Origin: Stenotrophomonas sp. BIGb0135
GTDB lineage: Bacteria; Pseudomonadota; Gammaproteobacteria; Xanthomonadales; Xanthomonadaceae
NCBI RefSeq assembly: GCF_024810105.1
Contig: NZ_JANUDX010000004.1
Location: forward strand, 62,001 to 126,000
Direction of reading: 5' to 3'
Length of the DNA stretch: 64,000 bases
The notes under the pieces were generated by a model, which worked only from the letters and a program-made list of their open reading frames with translations, searched no databases and had not been told where the DNA came from. How positions within the stretch are numbered: position 1 is the first letter of the stretch; each line of letters starts with the position of its first letter. Shown one piece after another: positions 37,762 through 46,089 of the stretch. The translations under genes were made by a program, and so were the position numbers.

Positions 37762-38163
37762 ATGCCCCCCAGATCACTTAAGCATTATGGAAGCAGGGCG
37801 TTGCCGCTGCTATTGCTGTTATCTTCTACCCTGGCCGCATGCACAGGAGCAAGGATGAATCCCGTCTATTCACAGTCGATGGTCGAGCCTGTCAGTGTTG
37901 AAAAGCGCTCGGATACTGAAATTTCCGTCCGGTACAAGGTTCGCCCTGAAAGTAGCCATTACTCCGGAGGCGTTGACTTTGAGCGTGTTGGCGATGCGCT
38001 TCGCATTGTCATCCGTCGCTGCGCAGTGGGCTCCCCCTGCGAGCCGATGGCGAAATCGGTCATTCCTTTGGACGATACCTGGCAGGCGGAAGTGCACCTC
38101 CCCTTTGATGGGGCGCGCGTCGTCGTGGTTCATACCGATGGCGAGAAGCAGGTATACCCCTAA
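37762..38163 (+). CDS. Lipoprotein, candidate immunity protein
   Basis: This 133-aa protein has a type II signal peptide: basic residues, LLLLLSSTLAAC with lipobox LAAC (Cys27). The mature part is about 105 aa, beta-rich, with a Cys pair in RRCAVGSPCEP. The DNA is visibly poorer in G+C than neighbours (many AAG, GAA, ATT codons). The gene lies 27 bp before the putative Cys-His hydrolase gene. Toxins delivered to rival periplasms often come with a lipoprotein inhibitor, hence the immunity proposal; nothing in the sequence proves it. A GGAG site precedes ATG 37762. Confidence 0.6.
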   Translation: MPPRSLKHYGSRALPLLLLLSSTLAACTGARMNPVYSQSMVEPVSVEKRSDTEISVRYKVRPESSHYSGGVDFERVGDALRIVIRRCAVGSPCEPMAKSVIPLDDTWQAEVHLPFDGARVVVVHTDGEKQVYP

Positions 38164-38190
38164 TCATTCCGCGCAAAGAGGGACACACGG

Positions 38191-38925
38191 ATGTCTGAGC
38201 AAGATCCAAGGGTCAACGACCGCGCTGTTTTAGGTATTCATACAAACACCGAGCCCGGTGCCCCACTAATCGATGGGCACGCATGGTTGACGATCACGCG
38301 AAACGGAAAGACCGAGGCTTACGGCCTCTGGCCCGCCGATCATCCACGTTTCAGCCAGGAGTCGTCTCCGCCAGCGACCGACGTACGTCGCGGCGTCGAG
38401 AATAATTTTGAGGCGACAGCGAGTCGATATTACGAGCTGTCCCCTGATCAGCTCAGGACCTTCGAAGCGGCGACCCGTGAGAAGGTTACTTGGGCATATA
38501 CCAATACATGCGCCTCCTGGGCCAGCGAGACTGCGTACCGGGTGACGGGAGAGCGTGTCAATGCGTCTGAGCTGGCGGGCCTGACGGAAACCCCGCGACA
38601 GATCCGCGAGAGCATCGACGCACTTGAGAAGGAGCGTGGCACCTCCCAGGACGCTCCGCGCCAACCGACCGAAGCCCAAGATCGCGGATCGTCATCTGAC
38701 TCGCTTTCGATGACAGACGGGCGCGATTCCCAGGTCGAGCAGCTCTTGGCTTCCGCCGGGGACCCAGAGCGTCTGAGGATCGCGATGGAGGCGCTGCAAC
38801 AGTCGCCGCACGGCCAAGCGTTTGCGACAGACGCGTCTGCACACGCTGCTCAACTCGCTCACGCAGAGCGGGCGCAGGATGACTTGCATCGGGCACAAGG
38901 CGAGGTCGCACAACAGCGCGTCTGA
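38191..38925 (+). CDS. Putative Cys-His hydrolase, candidate secreted effector
   Basis: This 244-aa protein lacks a signal peptide. Residues 25-55 carry GHAWLTIT and YGLWP, and residues 103-112 carry YTNTCASWAS. An N-terminal His (H30) followed by a later NxC motif (C107) is the order found in circularly permuted papain-like (NlpC/P60-, LRAT-, YiiX-like) hydrolases. Such domains serve as peptidoglycan or lipid hydrolases in type IV/VI secreted toxins. The C-terminal 100 residues are Gln/Ser/Ala-rich and could be a delivery tail, although no clear XVIPCD motif is seen. The G+C content is low like the lipoprotein gene before it. The start at ATG 38191 has AGAGGGA upstream. Confidence 0.6.
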   Translation: MSEQDPRVNDRAVLGIHTNTEPGAPLIDGHAWLTITRNGKTEAYGLWPADHPRFSQESSPPATDVRRGVENNFEATASRYYELSPDQLRTFEAATREKVTWAYTNTCASWASETAYRVTGERVNASELAGLTETPRQIRESIDALEKERGTSQDAPRQPTEAQDRGSSSDSLSMTDGRDSQVEQLLASAGDPERLRIAMEALQQSPHGQAFATDASAHAAQLAHAERAQDDLHRAQGEVAQQRV

Positions 38926-39354
38926 GCGCGCTGTCTATAACTGGCGGCAGCCTGCAAGTATGATCACGAGCGACCTGCGCAGTTGTCACTGGCAGCCTGG
39001 CATTCTTGCAGCCAAGGGCGCGCGTCACACCATTCCCGGTCTGGATGCCTCCGATTTTTCTGTGCCCGGCGGCGCCCAACCCTGATTGCGCCCCTGCCAC
39101 ACCGGAGGCGCATGGACGACCGAGTACAAGAACCCGCAGAAAACCCGCTATTTCAACGGGTTGATCTGCACCGGACATTCTTGGATGCCAGCGGAGCGGA
39201 GAGTGGTGCCGCTTATCGGAAACGGAACCCGTTGCGGCACAAGGCTTGCCGGGGTGCCGTGTGCCTTTCGTGCGCCCTGATCGGCTCGTTAGCAAGGGTG
39301 AACTGCCCACATGGCCGGGGTACACTTCGCCCGGCTGACACGGAGGGAGCGGCG
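38926..39354. other. 429-bp region with no recognised gene
   Basis: Short open frames exist (for example 39086-39280) but they lack ribosome sites and show no familiar protein. The segment separates the A/T-rich toxin-like pair from the small membrane protein gene and the phage block. It may hold remnants of transferred DNA or an integration scar; no tRNA end or direct repeat was spotted. Confidence 0.4.
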
Positions 39355-39735
39355 GTGGTGCACGAGAACGTCATGGCGGTGGTCTACGGCTTGGGCACGC
39401 TGTGCCTGCTGGCCTTCCTGCACCTGCAGGTATCGGCTTGGCTGGTGCCGAGCTGGGTCCGCGCCCTGTATGTGCCGGGAGGCCGCTGGCGCACCGTCGG
39501 GATCATCCTGCAGGTGCTGGCATGGGCCGCTGCCGTGGCAATCACCATGGCCGGCGTGGGCATGCTGCTGTCCTGGATGCCGGGGAACTGGGGATGGACG
39601 GACGAAGTGGGGGCTTTCACCCCCCACGCGGATGACCTGTCGACCTGGGCCGGCCTTGTCATGGGATCAGGCTGGATCTGGTCCCTGCTGCAGGCTGGCC
39701 GACGCCACGCAATCGGGCAGCAGCCCGTCGCCTGA
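39355..39735 (+). CDS. Small membrane protein of unknown function
   Basis: This 126-aa protein has three or four hydrophobic segments: about 8-25, 48-72, and 100-116. The GTG at 39355 is seven bases after a GGAGGG site and is preferred to ATG 39373; both are in frame. No family is recognised. It is convergent with the last phage tail gene, from which it is separated only by a shared hairpin, so it may be host DNA at the phage border or a lysogenic-conversion gene. Confidence 0.55.
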   Translation: MVHENVMAVVYGLGTLCLLAFLHLQVSAWLVPSWVRALYVPGGRWRTVGIILQVLAWAAAVAITMAGVGMLLSWMPGNWGWTDEVGAFTPHADDLSTWAGLVMGSGWIWSLLQAGRRHAIGQQPVA

Positions 39736-39736
39736 A

Positions 39737-39766
39737 GACCGCGGGGAGAGCAGCGCTCCCCCGGTC
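39737..39766. terminator. Hairpin between membrane protein gene and phage tail gene
   Basis: GACCG-c-GGGGAG (39737-39748) pairs with CTCCCC-CGGTC (39756-39766) with one bulged base. It overlaps the stop codon of the phage tail gene and follows the convergent host-side stop by one base. No T-tract is present, so termination strength is uncertain. Confidence 0.5.
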
Positions 39767-41219
39767 ACGACGCCACGATTCCGGCCAGCGGCTCGCAGCC
39801 CGAGGGCATGCCGTAGGCGAATTCGGTGGGCAGGCTGATCAGGCGCGCCTGAGCGTAGAGGTTGGCCGGGTCTGACGGCACGTCCGTGAGTCCTCGCACG
39901 GAGGCGGCGGCTGCGAACGGGCCGGCCAGGCCAGAGAATACGGGAATCCAAGGGCCGTCCTGAACCGCAATCTGATAGGAGGCGACGCCGCCTGAAACCG
40001 TGATCCGGTGGCGCAGGCGCATCAACCTCATTGCGCCCGGATCCCAGACGAACGCCGAGCCCACAAAGGAGCTGGCATACACGTGCGGATACCAGGTCCA
40101 CGTCTCACCGGCCGACAAGGAGGGCCCGCCAGCGTTGGCCGTGCCGGCGCCCGTGCCGATTTGCACGGCGTTGTTGAACGTCGAGGCCCGAACCACGCCG
40201 ATTTGCCCCCAGAGGTAGGCGCCGCCGGAGTTGATCCCGCGGGTGTCCGACTCGAAATACCAATCACCGTTGGGGATCAATGCGGAGCTTCGCACCGCGC
40301 GAATCACAAACGCGCTACCAGAGACGACCCTGGGTGCTGTGCCGTCCAGCTGCAGAGTCATCAGGCCATCGGCGGGAGCGGTGCTGAGGTCGAAGCGCAC
40401 CGGGCTGACGTACTGCTTGACCCGCAGCGTACCCGCCCAGGTGAAGCTGCGCCCGCCGGAATCGCGCACGCGGAGGGTCAGTGCGAAGTCCCGCTCGAAG
40501 TTGATCCCGACCACCGCCTGCAGGGTCCATGTGCCGTCGTCCACCCACAAGCGCTTGTTCTCCCGGCGCCGGTTGGCGATGTAGACGGGGCGGGCGAAGG
40601 CGGTGCCCGGCGGCGGCTCGGCCGCGAGGTTGGAAAAGTGCCACTGCCCGTTTTCGCCGGACCAAACCATGTTCCCGCGCTGCTCCACCAGCAGCTGCTT
40701 TTGCTGGTTGTAGAACCGGACCCCGACGCAGGCCCCGACATTGTTGGCGCTGCTGGCGCCCTGCTGGACGTCGAGCTGGGCATTGAACGGTTGGCCCACG
40801 GTGCAGGGGTAATAATTCACCCCCTCCATGACCGACTCGCCCTGGCCGCGGTAAACCGCAACCTTGCTGCCGCGTCCATCGTTTCCGCTGCCGACATTCT
40901 CGATGGCCCAACCCGCGCCCTTCTCCCAGCCAACGTCCCCTTGTTCGAGGTTCCCGTTGAAGATGGGCACAACGCCGGTGGCCTGGTAGGCCGGCCAGGT
41001 GATCACGACCTTGTCGCCTTCGACAGACAGGCTGGATCCTGGCGGGAGCTGGTCGCCGTCGATCTGTTCGACGGCGCACGCCCCAATCTGATTGTGGATC
41101 TGCAACGTGCCGCGGTAGGCCAGCGAGGGCTTGGCCGACAGCAGCGGCCCGGTGACGTAAAGCGCAAGCAGCTTGCGTCGCTGGTCCAGGTCGGGGCGAT
41201 CAAAGGAACGCGCACCCAT
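39765..41219 (-). CDS. Phage tail fibre/spike-associated protein
   Basis: This 484-aa protein begins immediately after the fibre gene (shared TGATG-type junction at 41219). It shows repeated beta-rich stretches such as VEGDKVVITWPAYQAT, NGQWHFSNLAAEPPPGTAF and WTLQAVVGINFERDFALTLRV that look like carbohydrate-binding-module sandwiches. No enzymatic motif is evident. As the last gene of the late block it most likely encodes the distal receptor-binding part of the tail, contacting surface polysaccharide. The product is phage structural by position; the fold is inferred. Confidence 0.65.
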   Translation of the reverse strand: MGARSFDRPDLDQRRKLLALYVTGPLLSAKPSLAYRGTLQIHNQIGACAVEQIDGDQLPPGSSLSVEGDKVVITWPAYQATGVVPIFNGNLEQGDVGWEKGAGWAIENVGSGNDGRGSKVAVYRGQGESVMEGVNYYPCTVGQPFNAQLDVQQGASSANNVGACVGVRFYNQQKQLLVEQRGNMVWSGENGQWHFSNLAAEPPPGTAFARPVYIANRRRENKRLWVDDGTWTLQAVVGINFERDFALTLRVRDSGGRSFTWAGTLRVKQYVSPVRFDLSTAPADGLMTLQLDGTAPRVVSGSAFVIRAVRSSALIPNGDWYFESDTRGINSGGAYLWGQIGVVRASTFNNAVQIGTGAGTANAGGPSLSAGETWTWYPHVYASSFVGSAFVWDPGAMRLMRLRHRITVSGGVASYQIAVQDGPWIPVFSGLAGPFAAAASVRGLTDVPSDPANLYAQARLISLPTEFAYGMPSGCEPLAGIVAS

Positions 41220-42748
41220 CAGGAGATCCTCTCGCCCACCAGGTAGACCGTCAGGCCCTTGGCCAGCGCGGTGCCGATCTGATCCACGTCGATGCTGATC
41301 TCATCCCCTGCGTACAGCATGTCGCCACCGTCCACGTAGACCGGCGGAATGGCCGCGGTCAAGGTGGTCTTCTCGGCGTTGTCGAAGGTCAGTCGCGTGG
41401 AGAGGATCGAGACCCCGTTTCGGTTCACGTCCACGGTCAACACCGTGCCGGCCGCCTGCGCCACGGCCAGGCCTGCATAGCAGCCGGCGTTGGCAACTGT
41501 GCGGAGCTTGAGGCCATAAGGCATGACGAACGTCGCCTTGGTAGTGCCGGCGGTGATGTTGGTCCCGATCAGGACGCTGCGGTCCTCGATCGCCACGTAT
41601 TGCAGGTCCGGGCCAGCCACGTTGCGCAGCAGGTCGCCGGCGGCCACCCAAGAGTCGGAGTCCGCGCCACGACAGGTGGCGCTGATCACGCAGCGCTGCC
41701 CGCGGGTCTCGGCTTGGAAGTCGGCCGGAACGTCGAGGGTGCCACCGGGTTCGATCGCCAGGCGAACCTTGCCGGTGCCCAACTGCATGACCGAGAAGAA
41801 CTCTCCGGCCTTCCAGGGGGCTCCACCGCCGGTGTTGGCCCGAATGGTGAGCGTGATGTCGGTGGCGGAGGTGATCACGATCAGCGCGTTCTGGTACGAA
41901 CGGTCCAGCGTGGTGTTGGAGTTGATCCCGGTGACCACGTTCATGGCAAGGGAGGTGACCGGGGCCGGCCCGTTATACGGGCGCGCGTAGCCGCGCAGGA
42001 CGGTAAAGCCCCTCTCCCCGGCCGGTGGCGGCACCGTGAAGCGGATCATGGAAAGCTCGGGATCCAGTTCCGTCAGCACCGTGAAGTCCGTGCCCGGGCG
42101 CAGCACCAGATACTCGCCACTGTTCGGGCTGGTCTCGGCAGACGTGTCGTAGAACAGCGGGTCTGAGACGTCGGCGCCAGGCATCGGGAAGTCGGTGTCA
42201 GTGCCGTTGCCCACCCAGGACCAGGCCCGAGGCGAGACCCCCACCGAACTGCCACCGCCCAGCACCTGCTCGACGTACGCCCACACCATCCCCATGTTGG
42301 CCGCATCGGTGGCCAGCAGCGCGTCACCTACGCGGACGATGCGGTAGCCTTTGGCGTCCCACGCAAATAGCCCCGACTCCTCGTCCGGAACAAGCTGCAT
42401 CGATCCGGCCGCAAGCTGCTGGATCATCATGATTGGGGCGTCTTGATCGGCGTTCAGCGTTGCCGCCAAGAGGTCGCCGAGGTTCTGGTACTCGGTGTCC
42501 CGGGTGAACGGCATGTTCCGCTGCCGGGTCACGGTAGAGCCGGAGGCAGGCGGCGTCGTGAACACCACGTTGCCGCCCGACTCGTTGCCTACGCCGGTCA
42601 GGGTGTAGTGGGTCCCCAGGGTTCGCGGGAGACCGTTCACCGCGACAAGCAGGTCCGTCGCAGCAAGGATCTTGAAGCCGTAAGGAAACGTCGTGGTGAC
42701 GCCGTTGGCGATCGACGTGTTGGGACCGGTGTAAACGGGGACGGTCAT
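41219..42748 (-). CDS. Phage tail fibre protein
   Basis: This 509-aa protein has an N-terminal module (about 1-115, with VTTTFPYGFKILAATDLLVAV, GTHYTLTGVGNESGGNVVFTT and NADQDAPIMMIQQL). That is the virion-attachment domain found in many podovirus fibres and related to the T7 gp17 N-terminus. The remainder is beta-rich, ending in a likely trimeric domain. The gene is directly downstream of the phage motif copy at 42798-42812 (49 bp before the ATG). Confidence 0.8.
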   Translation of the reverse strand: MTVPVYTGPNTSIANGVTTTFPYGFKILAATDLLVAVNGLPRTLGTHYTLTGVGNESGGNVVFTTPPASGSTVTRQRNMPFTRDTEYQNLGDLLAATLNADQDAPIMMIQQLAAGSMQLVPDEESGLFAWDAKGYRIVRVGDALLATDAANMGMVWAYVEQVLGGGSSVGVSPRAWSWVGNGTDTDFPMPGADVSDPLFYDTSAETSPNSGEYLVLRPGTDFTVLTELDPELSMIRFTVPPPAGERGFTVLRGYARPYNGPAPVTSLAMNVVTGINSNTTLDRSYQNALIVITSATDITLTIRANTGGGAPWKAGEFFSVMQLGTGKVRLAIEPGGTLDVPADFQAETRGQRCVISATCRGADSDSWVAAGDLLRNVAGPDLQYVAIEDRSVLIGTNITAGTTKATFVMPYGLKLRTVANAGCYAGLAVAQAAGTVLTVDVNRNGVSILSTRLTFDNAEKTTLTAAIPPVYVDGGDMLYAGDEISIDVDQIGTALAKGLTVYLVGERIS

Positions 42749-42797
42749 GCGCGCAACCTGCTGGAGACTGCCGCCAATGCTCCTGCCAGGAGGGGGG

Positions 42798-42812
42798 CGG
42801 GTTCCCGACTAT
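42798..42812 (-). promoter_or_regulatory. Phage motif copy 1 (upstream of tail fibre gene)
   Basis: On the minus strand it reads ATAGTCGGGAACCCG. It overlaps the Rz1 stop codon (TAG within the motif) and lies 49 bp before the fibre start. It is one of four same-orientation copies of ATAGTCGGGAA-N-CCG and a candidate phage promoter. Confidence 0.7.
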
Positions 42813-43066
42813 TTGCCGCGATGCTGGTCCAGGCAATCGGCAGTCGCCGCGCGCTTGTTCTCGCTGTCTTCATAGGCGCCCAGCGCACCGACGTAGGCTG
42901 CAGCCCACTTCCTCCAGTCAGCGACCGTCGGCGGCCCCGGCGGCCGCTGGGCAATCGCCCGTTCGCTGCACCCTGCAGGCGGAACGTATGGCGCGGTCGT
43001 GCGCTTCCCGAGCCAAGCGCAGGACGTCATCAGTAGCAGCAGGGTCAGAGTGAGCAGGTGTCGCAT
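42809..43066 (-). CDS. Rz1-like outer-membrane spanin (o-spanin)
   Basis: This 85-aa lipoprotein has signal LLTLTLLLLMTSC with lipobox MTSC (Cys16) and a Pro-rich mature part (APYVPPAGC, RPPGPPT). It is embedded in another reading frame at the 3' end of the Rz gene (overlap 42918-43066), the classical nested Rz/Rz1 arrangement. Together they fuse inner and outer membranes in the last step of lysis. Confidence 0.85.
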   Translation of the reverse strand: MRHLLTLTLLLLMTSCAWLGKRTTAPYVPPAGCSERAIAQRPPGPPTVADWRKWAAAYVGALGAYEDSENKRAATADCLDQHRGK

Positions 43067-43310
43067 TGATGGCCTCCACCGCGGCAGCGGTGCGTGTACG
43101 GGTGTCGTGGGACTCCACGTCGATCGCGGCAGCGGTCTCGCTGCTGATCTGGACGCTGGCTGCGGTAGCCCGGGCGTCGGCGCGGAGGGTGGCGTTCTGG
43201 GTGGCGGTCGCGTTGTCGCCGCGGCCCTTCAGGTAGTAGCAGCCCCCGATCGACACCAGGACCACCACGAGGGCGAGCTGGAGGGACTGTCTCGGGGTCA
43301 GCACGATCAT
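42918..43310 (-). CDS. Rz-like inner-membrane spanin (i-spanin)
   Basis: This 130-aa protein has an N-terminal membrane anchor (about 10-28, LQLALVVVLVSIGGCYYL) and a helical, Ala/Thr-rich periplasmic part, as expected for i-spanins. The ATG at 43310 overlaps the endolysin stop by ATGA. The 3' half contains the nested Rz1 gene in another frame. The Cys residues could form inter-spanin disulfides. Confidence 0.8.
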   Translation of the reverse strand: MIVLTPRQSLQLALVVVLVSIGGCYYLKGRGDNATATQNATLRADARATAASVQISSETAAAIDVESHDTRTRTAAAVEAINATPAHSDPAATDDVLRLAREAHDRAIRSACRVQRTGDCPAAAGAADGR

Positions 43311-43846
43311 TGGAGGGTTCCTCTGCAGGTGGCCATTTCCCACTGCCGGCGGGCAATGATGCCGCCGCACTTCGAGCGCCACTGGGGCAGCGCGCAATCG
43401 CGCTTGACGCCATCGATGGTCACGAAGCGCCACTTCCACATCTCATCGCACGCGGTCACGCGCTCGCCAGCGTTGAGCCGCCGTGCCGCCGTGCTGCCGC
43501 AAAACGCGTTGTTGCCCACGTTGTAGGCGAAGTGGCCCCAGGCCTTGATCTCGTGGAACTGGTACTCCCCGCGAACGCACCGGCCCATGTGCCCCAGCAT
43601 GGTTCGCACGTAGGTGGTTTCCAAATGCTCGCACTGGGCGGGGCTGTAGGTCCTGCCGGGCACGACGGCGGGCCCCGTGATACCGGCGCAGACAGTCCAA
43701 ATGCCTGCCGAGTCGCGGTAAGGGACGAACTTCCGCCCCTCATGCGCGGAGTCGTTCTGGCCGAGTGCGGCCACCAACGCCAGCACCAGCGCGATCGGCG
43801 CGGCCGCGAAGCCCACCTTCTTGCCCTTCGAAGTGTCCTCAGCCAC
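43307..43846 (-). CDS. GH24 endolysin (lysozyme), signal-anchor type
   Basis: This 179-aa muramidase degrades peptidoglycan during lysis. An N-terminal hydrophobic SAR-like segment (about 12-30, GFAAAPIALVLALVAALG) is followed by HEGRKFVPYRDSAGIWTVCAGIT. This holds the catalytic Glu (HEG), Asp (YRDSAG) and Thr (WTV) of T4/P21-type lysozymes. Several cysteines suit a SAR endolysin controlled by disulfides. I chose GTG 43846, which overlaps the holin stop (GTGGCTGA); a TTG at 43867 is possible. Confidence 0.85.
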   Translation of the reverse strand: MAEDTSKGKKVGFAAAPIALVLALVAALGQNDSAHEGRKFVPYRDSAGIWTVCAGITGPAVVPGRTYSPAQCEHLETTYVRTMLGHMGRCVRGEYQFHEIKAWGHFAYNVGNNAFCGSTAARRLNAGERVTACDEMWKWRFVTIDGVKRDCALPQWRSKCGGIIARRQWEMATCRGTLQ

Positions 43847-44087
43847 GTCGGCGCACCCACGCGACAAAGCGGAGCGCCGTCACCCAGCGTGCAGCCCACC
43901 AGGCGCTCCAGTCGCCCCAGTTCTTCACCACCACCGTGAAGGTCTGGATGAGGGTGAAGAGGATGGTGCAGATGACGGCCACGTCGCTGAGCGTGTAGCC
44001 CGGCGTGTACGTCCCCACCGTGACGCCTGCCGCCGGCGCGATCTTGGCGGCCGACTCGGCCAGGTCCTTGGTGATCTGCTCTTTCAT
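43839..44087 (-). CDS. Phage holin
   Basis: This 82-aa protein has one strong membrane helix (about 32-52, LSDVAVICTILFTLIQTFTVV), an amphipathic N-terminus and a basic C-terminus (WVTALRFVAWVRRRG). Position directly upstream of the endolysin, with overlapping start and stop, supports holin/pinholin function. A pinholin would fit the SAR-type lysin. ATG 44087 follows the shared leader TTCGGAGTTTC. Confidence 0.78.
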   Translation of the reverse strand: MKEQITKDLAESAAKIAPAAGVTVGTYTPGYTLSDVAVICTILFTLIQTFTVVVKNWGDWSAWWAARWVTALRFVAWVRRRG

Positions 44088-44108
44088 CGAAACTCCGAAC
44101 GGGGGCGT

Positions 44109-45776
44109 TCAGCGCTCGAAGGTGGCTTCAATGTCCCCTGCGCTGGTGCGCCAATCGTCGCGGGCCGTGATGTGCGGGTTCCCGACTATTTTTGTGATCC
44201 GTTCAGGCGTGTCGGTCAGGGCGCCCGCTCCAGCGTCCAGGAGGTCGTCGGCCTGGTTCTGGACGGCCGGCTTCCAATCGCGCATCTGATCCCACAGCGG
44301 CCCCTTCAGCACGTCCACGTGCGCCCACAGCTGGCCGTTGGCCATCAACAGCGGCTCCCACGCCTCTAGGATGCGACGGTTCTTGTTCTGGACGGCCATC
44401 TCCTCAGCGACGCCGCACTGCAGCCGCCGCTGCTTGAGCGCGGCCTTGAGCACTGCAGGCGCGAAGGTGCCGATGCCGTTGGTCTCGATGACGATGCGCG
44501 GCAGGTTCAGCTCCTCTACCAGGTCGCACAGCTGAAACACCTGGCCGCCCACGATGGTTTTCCCGTCCGGGGAGAAATCGGCAACGTCGCCGGTGAGTGC
44601 GGCGATCCGGTGGAGGTAACGCCGGCCCACCAGGTCCTGCAGCACGACGGCCACCGCCGACACGTCCGAGCGCAGCTTGCCCCCGGCTGGGTCCCAGCGC
44701 ACGGCCGCACCGGCGATCTGGACCGGGCCCAGGAACATCGCCGCCGCGCCGTTGGCTTTTCGGACCGTAGGCATCACGTCATAGGGGACGATGCGTGCCG
44801 GGTCCAGGCGGACCTGTGTGACGGGCTTGGCGTGCAGCTGATACTGCGAATCCCACTCGCCGATGGTCCGCGTCTGCTGGCGGCGCATCTGCATTTCCTC
44901 GGCGTCGAACCGCTCGGGCCAGGCTGCGCCGGCGTAGCAGTCGATCAGCGCCCCTGCCGGATTGTCGAGCAGCAGCACCGTGCCCTCGAGCTGGTAGTCC
45001 AGCCCCTCGCGCAGCAGGCGCGCCGTTTCGCCGATCCCCATGAACACGTACTCGGGAACAAACCCGATGGGGTAACGACCGCGCTCGGCCTTTTCGATTC
45101 GGTGCTCTTGGGCGAACATGCGGACCACCATTGCCATTGCTCCCTGCCGCTTCACGTCCTCATAGATCGAGTCGTGGGTGTGCGGGGTGCCGATGTAGAG
45201 TTTCGGAGCGCCCGGGACAGCAATGTGGATCTGCTCCCCCAGACGGAAGCGCAGCTTCTCCCGCGCCTCGGGAGTGCCGATGTTGCCGGGCACCTCGATG
45301 TCGTCGTTCTGGATGAAATCGGCGCGCGAGCTGGTGGTGTTGGACAAGATGCCCCGGGCGTACATGCTGGCGTTACGCGCGTCGTTGAGGGCTGCACCAG
45401 CGATCCACCACTGCTCGATGGTGCCGACACTTGCCGGCAGCAGCTTCGTGGTGAGCGGGTGGTTCCTCAACACGTTCTGGGTGCCGCGACTGGTCTTCAG
45501 GGCGGTGCCGTCGGACTCGGACTGGTGCAGGATCCGGGTCAGGCCCCAGCAGTAGTAGATCCATGCATTGAACACTTCCAGGATGGTCGACTTCGCGTGA
45601 CCTCGCGGGAGCATCAGCAGCAGCAGCGTCGAATCGCTGATCCAGGCTTCTTGCAGGAAAACACACGCGCGGATGTGGAGGTCTGGGACCTCCCAGCGCC
45701 TGCACTCGGCCCACATGTGGAAGAACGCCAGGAAGCTGATCTTTGGCGGGACCCGCAGGCGATCAGGCAGCGCCAT
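44109..45776 (-). CDS. Terminase large subunit
   Basis: This 555-aa packaging motor has a Walker A-like LPRGHAKST (about residues 55-63) and the ATPase region to about 260. The C-terminal nuclease domain has acidic residues in DPAGGKLRSDVSAVAVV and ETNGIGTF. It is the T7 gp19-like type. ATG 45776 overlaps the small subunit gene by 14 bp. A phage motif copy lies inside its 3' end (44175-44189), coding ITKIVGNPH. Confidence 0.85.
   Translation of the reverse strand: MALPDRLRVPPKISFLAFFHMWAECRRWEVPDLHIRACVFLQEAWISDSTLLLLMLPRGHAKSTILEVFNAWIYYCWGLTRILHQSESDGTALKTSRGTQNVLRNHPLTTKLLPASVGTIEQWWIAGAALNDARNASMYARGILSNTTSSRADFIQNDDIEVPGNIGTPEAREKLRFRLGEQIHIAVPGAPKLYIGTPHTHDSIYEDVKRQGAMAMVVRMFAQEHRIEKAERGRYPIGFVPEYVFMGIGETARLLREGLDYQLEGTVLLLDNPAGALIDCYAGAAWPERFDAEEMQMRRQQTRTIGEWDSQYQLHAKPVTQVRLDPARIVPYDVMPTVRKANGAAAMFLGPVQIAGAAVRWDPAGGKLRSDVSAVAVVLQDLVGRRYLHRIAALTGDVADFSPDGKTIVGGQVFQLCDLVEELNLPRIVIETNGIGTFAPAVLKAALKQRRLQCGVAEEMAVQNKNRRILEAWEPLLMANGQLWAHVDVLKGPLWDQMRDWKPAVQNQADDLLDAGAGALTDTPERITKIVGNPHITARDDWRTSAGDIEATFER
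44175..44189 (-). promoter_or_regulatory. Phage motif copy 2 (upstream of holin)
   Basis: On the minus strand it reads ATAGTCGGGAACCCG, inside the 3' end of the terminase gene and 87 bp before the holin start. The DNA sequence is kept identical to the other copies although it is translated here, which suggests selection on the DNA. Confidence 0.7.
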
Positions 45777-46089
45777 GCGACTTGGCCCCCACCCGCTTGA
45801 GCATCTTCGCCGCTTCCTGTTCCGCCCGGCGGATGTCGTCCTCTGGATCGGGGTCATTGCCACCCTTCCCGGCAGTGTCGTCCCGCAGGAGCTGCTGCAG
45901 GCGGCCAAGCAGCGCCACGGACTGCACGGCCGTCTTCCGACACCACGCGGCGTCGCCGCGCTCCTCCTTCGTCATCTGGGATAGCAGCTTTCCGTCGCCG
46001 GTCCAATTGGCCGGGTCGGCATCGTTGATCGCGACCTCGGCCAACTTCTCGCTCACCTCGGCCAGGCGCTTTTTCTGATCGGGCCTCAT
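45763..46089 (-). CDS. Terminase small subunit
   Basis: This 108-aa charged, helical protein (MRPDQKKRLAEVSEKLAEVA...) has no membrane segment. Its place between the internal virion genes and the large terminase, with overlaps at both ends (ATGA at 46086-46089; 14 bp with the large subunit), makes it the DNA-recognition subunit. Sequence alone would not identify it. Confidence 0.7.
   Translation of the reverse strand: MRPDQKKRLAEVSEKLAEVAINDADPANWTGDGKLLSQMTKEERGDAAWCRKTAVQSVALLGRLQQLLRDDTAGKGGNDPDPEDDIRRAEQEAAKMLKRVGAKSHGAA

Noticed and set aside
38630..38925. XVIPCD-type delivery domain in the putative effector
   Set aside because: The tail is Gln/Ser/Ala-rich but the usual conserved blocks of xanthomonad type IV effector tails are not visible, so it was not called.
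39086..39280. 64-aa open frame in the empty region before the phage
   Set aside because: No ribosome site, no recognisable protein, and another frame in the same place is equally open.
39765..42748. Diversity-generating retroelement in the tail region
   Set aside because: No reverse transcriptase gene or template repeat was seen near the fibre genes in this window.
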